Of a DNA stretch of 64,000 nucleotides, positions 44,050-59,100 are shown piece after piece; position 1 is the first letter of the stretch, and every line of letters starts with the position of its first letter. Position numbers and translations under genes: made by a program. The stretch is from Candidatus Amulumruptor caecigallinarius (GTDB lineage: Bacteria; Bacteroidota; Bacteroidia; Bacteroidales; Muribaculaceae). The stretch lies in contig CALUMU010000013.1 of assembly GCA_944321825.1 (NCBI GenBank), positions 1 to 64,000 of the forward strand, given 5' to 3'. The notes under the pieces were generated by a model that worked only from the letters and a program-made list of their open reading frames with translations, was not told where the DNA came from and searched no databases.

Positions 44050-44601
44050 ATGTCTGAAGTAAAGCGTTCTTGGTATGTGCTTCGTGCCATATCCGGTAAG
44101 GAGGCCAAAGTCAAGGAGGTGTTGGATGCAGCCATCCGTAACACCGATCTTGGCAAACATGTATTTCAAGTCTTGATTCCCACTGAAAAGGTGCTTACCG
44201 TGCGTAACGGTAAGAAGACGGTTAAGGAACGTACCCTCTATAGCGGTTACGTTTTCGTGGAGTGCATACTGACGGGCGAAGTCCTTGTCACATTGCGCGA
44301 CACTACAAACGTAATCGACTTTTTGCGTGGTAAAGGCAAGGACGCAAAGCCCGAGTCGCTGCGTGAAAGCGAGGTTAAGCGCATGCTTGGCATGGCCGAC
44401 GAGCTCTCCCAGAGCGAAGTCGACGGTGTCAATGACTTCATGGTCGGTGAGACTGTCAAGGTCAACTACGGTCCGTTTAACGGGTTTACCGGAGTGATTG
44501 AGGAGGTCAACCGCGAGAAGCGTAAGCTCAAGGTGATGGTCAAGATTTTTGGCCGCAAGACACCCCTGGAGTTGGATAATTCGCAAGTAGAGCGGGAGTA
44601 A
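44050..44601 (+). CDS. nusG: Transcription antitermination protein NusG
   Basis: The start at 44050 (MSEVKRSWYVLRAISGKE) gives 183 residues; the frame opening at 43975 runs into secE. The NGN domain (about 8-115) contacts RNA polymerase, and the KOW domain at the end has VGETVKVNYGPFNGFTGVIE. A 365-base leader with many hairpins separates it from rplK. Confidence 0.97.
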   Translation: MSEVKRSWYVLRAISGKEAKVKEVLDAAIRNTDLGKHVFQVLIPTEKVLTVRNGKKTVKERTLYSGYVFVECILTGEVLVTLRDTTNVIDFLRGKGKDAKPESLRESEVKRMLGMADELSQSEVDGVNDFMVGETVKVNYGPFNGFTGVIEEVNREKRKLKVMVKIFGRKTPLELDNSQVERE

Positions 44602-44653
44602 AAGCCCCGCGGATTACGGGTCATCGTAGCCCCGCCCCCTCTAATTCGTCAAT

Positions 44654-44867
44654 GCGGCTCGTGCCGCAGGCATTTAGAGATACCACATATCATGGACGAG
44701 TGACTGACGTCTGCCGTCAGGGGGAGCTTCCAAAGCCCCGTGCCCTTGCTCATAGAGGGCCGCTTGCAGGTTACGCTGCAGGTCTGGCTCTGTCAGGCAT
44801 CGGACATTCGTAGCCGCCAAGGCGGCGATATGGTATTTCGACATGTTGCTTCGGAGCTGAAGCTCCG
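44654..44867 (+). ncRNA. Hairpin-rich leader of the rplK operon
   Basis: The 365-base gap between nusG and rplK contains no ORF of note but five compact hairpins. They are GCGGC/GCCGC (44654-44667), CTGACG/CGTCAG (44704-44720), TGCAG/CTGCA nested within AGAG/CTCT arms (about 44754-44791), GCCGCC/GGCGGC with loop AA (44813-44826), and CGGAGC/GCTCCG with loop TGAA (44852-44867). It could be an autoregulatory ribosomal-protein leader or an RNA processing region. I cannot match it to a named RNA family. Confidence 0.5.
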
Positions 44868-44966
44868 GGGTGATGATAGGATGGAGCGAGGTGATAAGTG
44901 TGTCAGGACTCCGCGTAACGTTTGAACCGCAACCTCTAAACAAAAACATTTAAAGAGTTAAACAAA

Positions 44967-45410
44967 ATGGCTAAAGAAATTGCTGGACAGATCAAATTAC
45001 AGATCAAAGGCGGCGCTGCAAACCCTTCGCCCCCAGTAGGCCCTGCATTGGGTTCCAAGGGCATCAACATCATGGAGTTTTGCAAGCAGTTCAATGCCCG
45101 CACCCAGGACAAAGCCGGCAAGGTGCTCCCGGTAGTAATCACCTACTACACTGACAAGAGCTTCGACTTCATAGTCAAGACCCCTCCGGTAGCAGTCCAG
45201 CTCAAGGAAGCCGCTAAACTCAAGAGCGGCTCTGCACAGCCTAACCGTAACAAGGTGGCTGAAATCACTTGGGACCAGGTAAAGGCAATCGCTGAAGACA
45301 AGATGCCCGACTTGAACTGTTTCACAGTCGAATCGGCAATGCGCATGGTTGCCGGCACAGCCAGAAGCATGGGTATCACCGTAAAAGGAGCATTCCCTGA
45401 AAATAACTAA
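44967..45410 (+). CDS. rplK: Ribosomal protein L11
   Basis: The 147-residue L11 binds the GTPase centre of 23S rRNA. It has [20 protein letters not shown] at its start, and the C-terminal RNA-binding domain contains [20 protein letters not shown]. It is the first of four ribosomal genes ahead of rpoBC and follows a long structured leader. Confidence 0.99.
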   Translation: MAKEIAGQIKLQIKGGAANPSPPVGPALGSKGINIMEFCKQFNARTQDKAGKVLPVVITYYTDKSFDFIVKTPPVAVQLKEAAKLKSGSAQPNRNKVAEITWDQVKAIAEDKMPDLNCFTVESAMRMVAGTARSMGITVKGAFPENN

Positions 45411-45429
45411 TTAACTTCAATTTGACACT

Positions 45430-46125
45430 ATGGGTAAACTGACTAAAAACCAGAAGATTGCTGCAGAGAAAATTGAAGCAGGGAAGGCTTATTCACTTAA
45501 GGAGGCCTCGTCAAAGGTCAAGGAAGTGAATTACGCCAAGTTTGACGCTTCTGTCGACATCGACGTGCGTCTTGGCGTTGACCCCCGTAAGGCTAACCAG
45601 ATGGTACGTGGCGTGGTTACGCTCCCCCACGGTACCGGCAAGCAGGTAAGAGTGCTTGTGCTCTGCAATCCGGATGCTGAGGCTGCCGCTAAGGCTGCCG
45701 GAGCTGATTACGTAGGTCTCGACGAATACATCGACAAAATCAAGGGCGGATGGACTGACATCGATGTCATCATCACCCAGCCCGCCATCATGGGTAAAAT
45801 CGGTGCCCTTGGCCGTGTACTCGGTCCCCGTGGCCTGATGCCTAACCCCAAGAGCGGCACTGTGACCGTCGATGTAGCCAAGGCTGTCGAGGAGGTGAAG
45901 AAGGGTAAAATCGACTTCAAAGTCGACAAGAACGGTATCGTGCACACTTCTATCGGCAAGGTGAGCTTCACCCCCGAGCAGATTTGTGACAATGCACGCG
46001 AGTTCATCAGCACCCTTATCAAACTCAAACCGTCTGCTGCAAAAGGCACCTATATCAAGAGCATTTATCTTTCGAGCACTATGAGCCCGGGCGTCAAGAT
46101 TGACACTAAGTCAGTCGATGAGTAA
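45430..46125 (+). CDS. rplA: Ribosomal protein L1
   Basis: The 231-residue L1 forms the E-site stalk and often represses its own mRNA. It has the conserved [16 protein letters not shown] and [15 protein letters not shown], and ends with [14 protein letters not shown]. It starts 19 bases after rplK and is probably co-translated with it. Confidence 0.99.
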   Translation: MGKLTKNQKIAAEKIEAGKAYSLKEASSKVKEVNYAKFDASVDIDVRLGVDPRKANQMVRGVVTLPHGTGKQVRVLVLCNPDAEAAAKAAGADYVGLDEYIDKIKGGWTDIDVIITQPAIMGKIGALGRVLGPRGLMPNPKSGTVTVDVAKAVEEVKKGKIDFKVDKNGIVHTSIGKVSFTPEQICDNAREFISTLIKLKPSAAKGTYIKSIYLSSTMSPGVKIDTKSVDE

Positions 46126-46155
46126 TCCTAACCTCTTAAAAATCCCGCAATCACG

Positions 46156-46680
46156 ATGAAAAAGGAAGATAAAGGCATTATAATCGAGAAAATCACCGAG
46201 ACCCTCAAGGAGTACGCTTGTTTCTACCTCGTAGAGACTGCCGGTCTTAACGCTGAAAAGACATCGGCTCTGCGTCGTGCCTGTGCTAAGGCCGACATCA
46301 AGCTGTTGGTGGTTAAGAACACACTCCTGCACAAGGCACTCGAGAACATGGAAGGCGACTACTCTGAGCTCTATGAGGCTCTCAAGGGTTCGACCTCTCT
46401 GATGTGTGCCAATGTAGGTAATGCTCCGGCCAAGCTGCTCAAGGACTTTATCAAGAAGGACGACACACTGCCCCGACTCAAGGCTGCCTACGTCGAAGAG
46501 ACAGTCTACATGGGTGCCGACCAGCTTGATGCTCTCGCAGCTATCAAGAGCAAGAACGAGCTTATCGCCGATGTTGTGGCTCTGCTCCAGTCTCCTGCAA
46601 AGAATGTCATCTCGGCACTCACTTCAGGCGGCACAAAGCTCCACGGTATCCTCGAGACCCTCTCGAAGAAAGAAGGCTGA
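46156..46680 (+). CDS. rplJ: Ribosomal protein L10
   Basis: The 174-residue L10 is the base of the L7/L12 stalk. It shows YACFYLVETAGLNAEKTSAL, VVKNTLLHKAL and a helical C-terminal tail that binds L7/L12 dimers. In many bacteria L10 with L7/L12 represses this operon. The rplL start is 113 bases downstream. Confidence 0.98.
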   Translation: MKKEDKGIIIEKITETLKEYACFYLVETAGLNAEKTSALRRACAKADIKLLVVKNTLLHKALENMEGDYSELYEALKGSTSLMCANVGNAPAKLLKDFIKKDDTLPRLKAAYVEETVYMGADQLDALAAIKSKNELIADVVALLQSPAKNVISALTSGGTKLHGILETLSKKEG

Positions 46681-46793
46681 TAAGAGCGACACGCCCCGAT
46701 CTGCGCGTATGCGCATGATGCCGGGTGACTCTTGCCCCTCTCTCCGTCTATCTCAATCATTCAAATACAAAAACTTTCAAAAACAATACTAAA

Positions 46794-47168
46794 ATGGCAG
46801 ATTTAAAAGCTTTTGCAGAACAACTCGTTTCTCTTACAGTTAAGGAAGTAAACGAACTCGCTCAGATCCTCAAGGACGAGTACGGCATCGAACCCGCAGC
46901 TGCAGCTGTAGCAGTAGCAGCAGGCCCCGCAGCCGGCGCAGCAGCCGTTGAGGAGAAGACTTCTTTCGACGTTGTCCTCAAGAACGCAGGTGCTGGCAAG
47001 CTCGCTGTTGTGAAGCTCGTGAAGGAAATCACCGGTCTCGGTCTCAAGGAGGCTAAGGAAATGGTTGACGGTGCTCCCAGCGTAGTTAAGGAAGGCCTTG
47101 CCAAGGCTGATGCAGAAGGCATCAAGAAGCAGCTCGAAGAAGCCGGCGCTGAAGTTGAGCTTAAATAA
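46794..47168 (+). CDS. rplL: Ribosomal protein L7/L12
   Basis: The start at 46794 ([14 protein letters not shown]) gives 124 residues. An N-terminal dimer domain and Ala-rich hinge ([18 protein letters not shown]) precede the C-terminal factor-binding domain ([32 protein letters not shown]). The frame opening at 46725 is not used. A hairpin follows that may reduce read-through to rpoB. Confidence 0.98.
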   Translation: MADLKAFAEQLVSLTVKEVNELAQILKDEYGIEPAAAAVAVAAGPAAGAAAVEEKTSFDVVLKNAGAGKLAVVKLVKEITGLGLKEAKEMVDGAPSVVKEGLAKADAEGIKKQLEEAGAEVELK

Positions 47169-47190
47169 TACGCCTGATATTCAGGACGTT

Positions 47191-47226
47191 AGGTTAAGAA
47201 ACCCCTTTACGGGCGTTTCTTAACCT
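47191..47226 (+). terminator. Attenuator-like hairpin between rplL and rpoB
   Basis: AGGTTAAGAAAC (47191-47202) pairs perfectly with GTTTCTTAACCT (47215-47226); the loop holds CCC/GGG. Only TT and CG follow, so termination should be partial, fitting lower expression of rpoBC than of ribosomal genes. Confidence 0.7.
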
Positions 47227-47376
47227 TTCGTGTCATTATTAACATTGATGACACGCCACACACATCTTAAGCGAGCTCTTCTCTTTCAGTTCTCCAAGTT
47301 TTTTCATATCATGCCGCTGTTGTCGCTTGCCCGGATACGCTCCCGGAAGCTCCATGCGGCGATTTAACTCACATAG

Positions 47377-50300
47377 ATGTCAGCACAATTAGACAAACCC
47401 CGTGTAAACTTCGCGTCGGTTAAGAACCCTCTCCCTTATCCCGACTTCTTGGAGGTGCAGCTCAAATCCTTCCAGGACTTCCTGCAGCTTGACACTCCTC
47501 CCGAAAAACGCAACAACGAGGGGCTTTACAAAGTATTTGCCGAGAACTTCCCGATTGCCGACACCCGTAACAATTTCGTACTGGAATTTCTCGACTACTA
47601 TGTCGATCCCCCACGTTACACTATAGCTGAATGCCTTGAGCGCGGCTTGACCTATTCGGTGCCTCTCAAAGCGAAGCTCAAACTGTATTGTACCGACCCT
47701 GACCACGAGGACTTCGCCACTGTGATTCAGGATGTCTATCTGGGTCAAATACCTTATATGACTGACAAGGGCACTTTCGTGATCAATGGTGCCGAGCGCG
47801 TCGTCGTGTCGCAGCTCCACCGTTCGCCCGGTGTCTTTTTCGGCCAGTCAACCCATGCCAATGGCACCAAGCTCTACTCTGCCCGCATCATACCGTTCCG
47901 TGGCAGCTGGATAGAGTTTGCCACTGACATCAATAATGTCATGTATGCCTACATCGACCGTAAGAAGAAACTGCCTGTGACTACTCTGTTGCGCGCTATC
48001 GGTCTGGAGAGCGACAAGGACATTATCGAAAAGTTCGGTCTCGCGGAAGAAATCAAAGTCAACAAGACCAATCTCAAAAAGGCTCTGGGACGCAAGCTCG
48101 CTGCCCGCGTCCTCAAGACCCGCATCGAGGACTTTGCCGACGAAGATACCGGCGAAGTCGTATCTATTGAGCGCAACGAGATGATTCTTGACCGCGAAAC
48201 CGTCCTCGAAGAAGATCACATTCAGGAAATCCTCGATTCAGGGGTCCAGACACTCCTCTTGCATAAAGAAGATGCCGGATCTACTGACTACTCCATAATA
48301 TTCAACACGCTTCAGAAAGATACTACCAATAGCGAGGTCGAGGCCATCCAGTACATCTACCGCCAGCTCCGCAACGCCGAGCCGCCGGATGATGCCAGCG
48401 CGCGCGAAGTCATCACCAACCTCTTCTTCTCGGAGAAGCGTTATGACCTCGGTGAAGTAGGCCGCTACCGTATCAACAAGAAGCTCGGTCTTGACACTCC
48501 CATGGATGTCAAGGTCCTCACACGCGAGGACATCGTCTCGATTATCAAGCACCTTATAGAGCTTATCAACTCAAAGGCTGATGTCGACGACATCGACCAC
48601 TTGAGCAACCGCCGCGTCCGCACTGTCGGCGAGCAGCTCTACAACCAATTTGCCATGGGTCTCGCCCGCATGTCGCGTACCATCCGTGAGCGCATGAACG
48701 TGCGTGACAACGAGGTGTTCACACCTATCGACCTTATCAACGCCAAGACTATTTCGAGCGTTATCAATACATTCTTCGGCACCAACGCCCTGAGCCAGTT
48801 CATGGACCAGACCAACCCGTTGGCGGAGATCACGCACAAGCGCCGTATGTCGGCTCTCGGTCCTGGCGGTCTTACACGTGAGCGCGCAGGCTTCGAGGTG
48901 CGTGACGTGCACTATACCCACTACGGCCGTCTCTGCCCGATTGAGACCCCTGAAGGTCCTAACATCGGTCTGATTTCGTCGCTGTGCGTATATGCTAAAA
49001 TCAACGACCTCGGCTTCATCGAGACTCCCTACCGCGAGGTCAAGGATGCCAAGGTCAACCTCAAGAATGACAAGGTGGTCTACCTGACTGCCGAAGTCGA
49101 GGAGGGCAAGGTTATCGCCCAGGGCAACGCTCCGCTCAACCCCGACGGCTCGTTTGTCCGTGACCGTGTCAAGGCGCGTCTCGATGCCGATTTCCCAGTG
49201 GTTGCTCCCTCGGAGGTGCAGCTGATGGACGTATCGCCTACACAGATTGCATCTATCGCCGCCTCGCTCATCCCGTTCCTCGAGCATGACGACGCTAACC
49301 GTGCGCTCATGGGTTCTAACATGATGCGTCAGGCCGTGCCACTCATGCGTTCGGAGGCTCCGATTGTCGGCACCGGCATCGAAGGCCAGCTGATACGCGA
49401 CTCGCGCACTCAGATTATGGCCGAGGGCGACGGTGTCATCGAGTTTGTCGATGCCAGCGTGATTAAAATCCGCTATGACCGCACTCCCGACGAGGAATTT
49501 GTGGCTTTTGAGGATGCGCTGAAAGAATACCACCTCCCCAAATTCCGCAAGACCAACCAGAGCACCACTATCGACCTGCGCCCGATATGCAACAAGGGAC
49601 AGCGCGTCAAGAAAGGCGACATCCTCACCGAAGGCTACTCCACCGAAAACGGCGAGCTTGCCCTCGGCCGTAACCTCAAGGTGGCTTTCATGCCTTGGAA
49701 AGGTTACAACTACGAGGATGCTATCGTGCTCAACGAGCGCGTGGTGCGTGAGGACATCCTTACCTCTGTCCACGTCGACGAGTACTCCCTCGAAGTCCGC
49801 GAGACCAAGCGCGGCATGGAGGAGCTTACCAGCGATATCCCCAATGTCAGCGAGGAGGCCACCAAGGACCTTGATGAGCGCGGTATCATCCGTGTAGGTG
49901 CCCACGTGGTCCCAGGCGACATCATGATTGGCAAAATCACTCCCAAGGGCGAGAGCGACCCCACTCCCGAGGAGAAGCTGCTCCGTGCCATCTTCGGCGA
50001 CAAGGCCGGCGATGTCAAGGACGCTTCTCTCAAGGCTTCCCCGTCGCTCAAAGGTGTGGTTATCGGCACAAATCTTTTCAGCCGTGCCGCCAAGAAGAAA
50101 AAGTCCAAGAGTGCCAACGCGCAGCTGCCCCAGCTCGACGAGGAGTACGAAAAGCGTCTCGGCGAGCTTAAGGATGTGCTCGTGGGCAAGCTCACCACCC
50201 TGACCAAGGATCTCACTTCGGCTGGTGTCAAGGACTACCTCGGCACCGACATCATACCCAAGGGCTCTAAATTCGCCGCGTCTACTCTCCGTGACATAGA

Positions 50301-51189
50301 GTATGATACCGTCAACCTGAGCAACTGGACCTCTGACAGCCATAAAAATGACCTTATCCGCGCCACTATAGTCAACTATCTGCGTAAGAGCAAGGAAATC
50401 GATGCCGAGCTCCGCCGTAAGAAATTCGACATCTCTATCGGTGACGAACTCCCCTCAGGCATCATGCAGATGGCTAAGGTCTACGTGGCCAAGAAACGTA
50501 AGATCAGCGTGGGCGACAAGATGGCAGGCCGTCACGGCAACAAGGGTATCGTGTCGCGTATCGTCCGCCAGGAGGATATGCCGTTCCTTGCTGACGGTAC
50601 TCCCGTCGACATCGTCCTCAACCCCCTCGGTGTGCCTTCGCGTATGAACCTCGGCCAGATTTTCGAGACTGTGCTCGGATGGGCAGGACGCGAACTGGGC
50701 GAGAAGTTTGCCACACCGATTTTCGACGGTGCTTCGCTCGACGACCTCAACGAGTGGACCGACAAGGCCGGACTGCCACGCTACGGCAAGACCTACCTCT
50801 ATGACGGAGGCACGGGCGACCGTTTCGACCAGCCCGCCACTGTGGGTGTCATCTACATGCTTAAGCTCGGCCACATGGTCGAGGACAAGATGCACGCCCG
50901 CTCTATCGGTCCGTACTCGCTCATCACCCAGCAGCCTCTCGGCGGTAAAGCCCAGTTTGGTGGCCAGCGTTTCGGTGAGATGGAAGTCTGGGCGCTCGAA
51001 GCTTTCGGCGCCAGCCACATCCTTCAGGAGATTCTTACCATCAAGTCTGACGATGTCACCGGCCGCAGCAAGGCTTATGAGGCCATCGTCAAGGGCGACC
51101 CGATGCCGCCGGCAGGTATTCCCGAGTCTCTCAATGTGCTTCTGCACGAGCTCCGTGGTCTCGGCCTGAGCATCAACCTCGAGAACTGA
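47377..51189 (+). CDS. rpoB: RNA polymerase beta subunit
   Basis: The 1,270-residue beta subunit includes the rifampicin pocket [20 protein letters not shown], then [20 protein letters not shown]. It also has the [20 protein letters not shown] box near the C-terminus and [14 protein letters not shown]. Length and order are typical for Bacteroidetes. Start ATG 47377 is followed by [14 protein letters not shown]. rpoC begins 32 bases later, so they are co-transcribed. Confidence 0.99.
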   Translation: MSAQLDKPRVNFASVKNPLPYPDFLEVQLKSFQDFLQLDTPPEKRNNEGLYKVFAENFPIADTRNNFVLEFLDYYVDPPRYTIAECLERGLTYSVPLKAKLKLYCTDPDHEDFATVIQDVYLGQIPYMTDKGTFVINGAERVVVSQLHRSPGVFFGQSTHANGTKLYSARIIPFRGSWIEFATDINNVMYAYIDRKKKLPVTTLLRAIGLESDKDIIEKFGLAEEIKVNKTNLKKALGRKLAARVLKTRIEDFADEDTGEVVSIERNEMILDRETVLEEDHIQEILDSGVQTLLLHKEDAGSTDYSIIFNTLQKDTTNSEVEAIQYIYRQLRNAEPPDDASAREVITNLFFSEKRYDLGEVGRYRINKKLGLDTPMDVKVLTREDIVSIIKHLIELINSKADVDDIDHLSNRRVRTVGEQLYNQFAMGLARMSRTIRERMNVRDNEVFTPIDLINAKTISSVINTFFGTNALSQFMDQTNPLAEITHKRRMSALGPGGLTRERAGFEVRDVHYTHYGRLCPIETPEGPNIGLISSLCVYAKINDLGFIETPYREVKDAKVNLKNDKVVYLTAEVEEGKVIAQGNAPLNPDGSFVRDRVKARLDADFPVVAPSEVQLMDVSPTQIASIAASLIPFLEHDDANRALMGSNMMRQAVPLMRSEAPIVGTGIEGQLIRDSRTQIMAEGDGVIEFVDASVIKIRYDRTPDEEFVAFEDALKEYHLPKFRKTNQSTTIDLRPICNKGQRVKKGDILTEGYSTENGELALGRNLKVAFMPWKGYNYEDAIVLNERVVREDILTSVHVDEYSLEVRETKRGMEELTSDIPNVSEEATKDLDERGIIRVGAHVVPGDIMIGKITPKGESDPTPEEKLLRAIFGDKAGDVKDASLKASPSLKGVVIGTNLFSRAAKKKKSKSANAQLPQLDEEYEKRLGELKDVLVGKLTTLTKDLTSAGVKDYLGTDIIPKGSKFAASTLRDIEYDTVNLSNWTSDSHKNDLIRATIVNYLRKSKEIDAELRRKKFDISIGDELPSGIMQMAKVYVAKKRKISVGDKMAGRHGNKGIVSRIVRQEDMPFLADGTPVDIVLNPLGVPSRMNLGQIFETVLGWAGRELGEKFATPIFDGASLDDLNEWTDKAGLPRYGKTYLYDGGTGDRFDQPATVGVIYMLKLGHMVEDKMHARSIGPYSLITQQPLGGKAQFGGQRFGEMEVWALEAFGASHILQEILTIKSDDVTGRSKAYEAIVKGDPMPPAGIPESLNVLLHELRGLGLSINLEN

Positions 51190-51221
51190 TGAACTCTCCC
51201 CTTACATAATTAACTTACAAC

Positions 51222-55535
<4,314 letters not shown>

Positions 55536-55545
55536 CCCGCCGATA

Positions 55546-55745
55546 CCCTATAGGTCTCATAAGCATCCTAAGTCTCCTAAGTCTCCTAAGTTTTAGGTCT
55601 CCTAAGTTTCCTATAGCTTACAAGATAGTCAGAGCCGCCCAGAATTAATCTGGGCGGCTCTTTTGATATGCATCATAGGCTTCCTATGATTTCTAAGCTT
55701 TTTAGGTTTCATAGGCTTCCTAAGCCTCCTATGATTCCTATGCCG
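55546..55745 (+). repeat. Degenerate 9-bp repeat arrays flanking a terminator
   Basis: TCCTAAGTC-like nonamers run through 55546-55620, including three adjacent units from 55566. Variants such as TTCCTATGA, TTTCATAGG and CTTCCTAAG run through 55670-55745, with the rpoC terminator between. No protein is encoded. Similar arrays lie at 11664-11726 and 63779-63882. Confidence 0.65.
55631..55664 (+). terminator. Terminator after rpoC
   Basis: AGAGCCGCCCAGA (55631-55643) pairs perfectly with TCTGGGCGGCTCT (55649-55661), followed by TTT. Confidence 0.92.
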
Positions 55746-55820
55746 CGTGAGCGGTGTGGGGGGCGCGTCCGCCCTGCGGGCGGCATCATTTGCGAAAATA
55801 TAACTTTTGGATGTGATTTT

Positions 55821-55875
55821 GTTAACGAAAGTTAACAATCGGGGGGGGGTAATTTATGAATTTTTAGTACATTTG
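55821..55875 (+). promoter_or_regulatory. Promoter with G9 tract for the giant secreted protein
   Basis: A palindrome GTTAAC-GAAA-GTTAAC (55821-55836) is followed by nine G (55841-55849) and then the -7 box TACATTTG (55868-55875). The G run occupies about -38 to -30, where the -33 element belongs. The leader to ATG 56102 is about 220 bases and holds no recognised gene. Confidence 0.6.
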
Positions 55876-56101
55876 CACGATGCCAAAACTGCCGTCATAA
55901 GTTTGCCGACCGAATCATGCCGCACAAAGCATCTCTCGTGTGGCTTGATTATATCCAAAACAGCATTTTCCGGCCGGCTGATGCCCCGATGGCGGCATCG
56001 TCAGGGATGACAGGGATGCTCCTTGCCGATTCTTGAACCAAGCATAACACATTTTTAGCATCAAATATATACAATAATATCAAACACAAAACCAATTCAT
56101 T

Positions 56102-59100
56102 ATGAAGAAACTATTTACGTTCTTCGCAGTGATGTTTGCGTTGCTTGGAAGTGCCATCCCGGCTCATGCCGCAGCAGTAGATTGGACTTTCTATGTCGAC
56201 ACATCAGCCCGCCCGTCTTGGACTGCAGCGTATATGCTTGTAGCGAATCACGAAGGGGCGTATTGGAGCTGTTACACTGGCGAGGAAACCTACACAGGTT
56301 CTAAGGTGTACAAGTTTTCCATCTCTTGGGAAAATTTGACGTACATATCGTTCTCCAGCCAATACTATGACGACCTTAACGGTGCGTCTACAACAGATGG
56401 AAGATTTATCTACGGCAACGACCTCGTCGGTACTCTTTCGACTAACAATTCAAATGACACATGGAAGGTCTACGACGGAAGCTGCTACGTACTCGCTGCA
56501 TCGGGTTCGCAGCTGAGCGAACGTATAGCCGACTATACGCCGGCAGAGCCGCCAAGCACTTCTCCATTTATCTACATCTCTGGAGGGGATACCTACGCGT
56601 TCACCGAAGAGGGCGACAACTGGGTCTATACGGTAGATGCTTCGGCCGCCGATGTGAAGTTCCGCCTGCAGACGGTTGAAAACTACACTTCTTCTGCAAA
56701 CTGGACAGCGTTCTATGGCGGAACCACTACGTTGAGTACCACCAGGGGGAAGTATTCCGAGACGATTTATCTGTATGAGAATCAATCAGCTGTCGGTTTG
56801 TACACAGCCCCCAAAGGATACACATATAAACTGACCATAGGCAAGTCTGCATATGAAAATGTTTCGTCATCTTCGACATCCTTGGAGTGGACTATAACCC
56901 CGACAGAGATCCGTCCGTCTACTCCGGTGCTTCCGGCGGCTGCTAAGGGCAACGTGGTTGAGATTCCGGCGGTGGCTAATGCTACAGTGTATTACAAGGT
57001 GTTAGCCAGCAAGGACGAGAATCCGGGCGACCCGTCGACCGATACATGGACGGCCTACCCCGACGGCGGCATCTCCCTTACCAAAGGCCACACCTACATC
57101 TGCGCAGCCGCCTACGCCAACGGCCAGTGGTCCGACGTGACCGAAGCCGTGGAGTATGTCTACACCCTGCCCGTTGTGGATGTGAGTGTCAACATCCACA
57201 CCGGCATCGCCACCCTCAGCTACACCGGCACTCTCCCGGAGGATGCCAATCCCGTGATACTCTATACTCTCGGCAGCGGCGAGCCAGACACCAAGTATGA
57301 AGAAGGCAAGCCCGTCGACCTCAGCGGCAACGCCGCCAACGGTTACTCCATACAGGCCAAGTTGCTCGCCTGGGGTGGCGGCTCCGACTACACCGAATAC
57401 GTCGCTGGCACCAGCGTACGCTCCGAGGTACGAGTCAGTTCATGGGCAGGTCCCGCAGAAGTGCGGAGTATAACCCTGTGGAGCTACACATCTTCCGGTT
57501 CGCCCCACGAGGTCGGCGAGTTCATCCAGCAGGACGACGAGAGCTGGACCTGCCCCCTCTCCTCGGCTATCGGCTTAGACCGTGACGATTTGACGCAGCG
57601 TTACTTCATCCGCGTGGCGATGAACCATGACGGCAGCGGCGACGGTACAGCCTGGGCTCCCGGCGCGGCGGCCTCCGGCGTTACCGATGCCGAGACCGGC
57701 ACCGCCATCACCGGATTCACCGCTTTCACCCCCTCCGCCACCGATGCAAGGGGCATCTTCTTCGCCGGCACCAACCGCGACAACGTCACCCTGACCCTCT
57801 CCGGCGACCTGCAGGAATACACCATCAGCGGCGGCGACTACGACGGCACCCCGTGCAAGCGCTTCGAACCGTCGTCCCTCACCCCCACGTGGAACGCCGA
57901 AGCCTTCATCAAGTCGGTAACCCTCGTGGATGCCAACGGCAAAATCCTCTGCACCCTGGAGCAGAACACCGATACTGAGGAGGAAAACATCTGGACCGGC
58001 ACCGCCGAATTGGAAAAAGCGTTAGGCAGCTATAATAACGAGCGTTTCCATTTCGTAGCCGAAACCAAGGATGGTACGAAGTACTACTCTCTATATGAAG
58101 AGGGAGAAAATAATGCAAACTACTGGGTCAAATACGGCTATTGGGACCAGTCGACCACACCTGTGGTTTACACCTCGGATTCGGACGGCTACTATTTCTG
58201 TGTCAACGAGACCAAGGCCATAGCCTATGTGGGCATCTCCTTCGATCTGAGCGACGGCACAGCCACGGCGATCTCCATCTCGCCCTACGACGGCTCAAAG
58301 AAGATGGACATCTCAGGCGTCCCCTCCGCGCCCAAAATCGTGGGCTACGGCTCGTCGGTAGGTTCGTGGACCACCGCCCGCGAGTTCGTCAAGTCCGACA
58401 GCCGCGGCGGCTGGGTGTACCGCTTCACCGCTACCGCCACCACCGCGCAGCTGCTCATCTTCGGTTCCCAGGGCAACCTCTATGCCCCGGTAGGCCTCGG
58501 CCTGGGTTCTCCCACCACCGTATGGCGCCAGATACCGTCGACGGCATCAGCAACCGACCGTGCCAAGTACGCCGCCAAGGTGTCCGGCCTGCAGGAAGGT
58601 GCGCAGTACCGCATAGTCCTCGCCGATGCCGGCAATGGCGATGTACGGGTCAGCATCGAGCCCCTCACCGAGACGGTCAGCCATGTCAAGACTGTTGAAC
58701 TCATCGACAAGACCACCGGCGAGATCGCCGGCACACTCACCGACTCCGGCAGCGGCAGCTGGGAGCTGTACCCCCTCAACGTCACCTCCGGCAACGCATC
58801 GCACCTCTACTACCTCCGCGTCACCGTAGGTCTCGACGGCAGCGATGCCTCCGACATGTACCGTTACGTCAGCTGGGCCGAGACCCCCAAAGAATACCCC
58901 CTCGCCTCAGCGTCGCAGTACTCTGACGAGCCCGTCACATATACCAGCCCCGACGACGGCTACGGTTTCAGCATAAGCAACCCCGGCAGCTACTACGTGC
59001 AGGCCCTGCTCGACGAGTCGCTGCAGTCCGCAGTGTGGATGGGCGTGTCGACCACAAAGCTCACCCCGGCATACACCCCGGAGGTATCCACTGAAGTGTG

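Noticed and set aside
48571-50343. 590-codon minus-strand frame
   Set aside because: Antisense shadow of rpoB with no recognisable protein features.
55807-56010. 67-codon frame upstream of the giant gene
   Set aside because: It crosses the G9 tract and the promoter -7 box, and no family is recognised; treated as leader.
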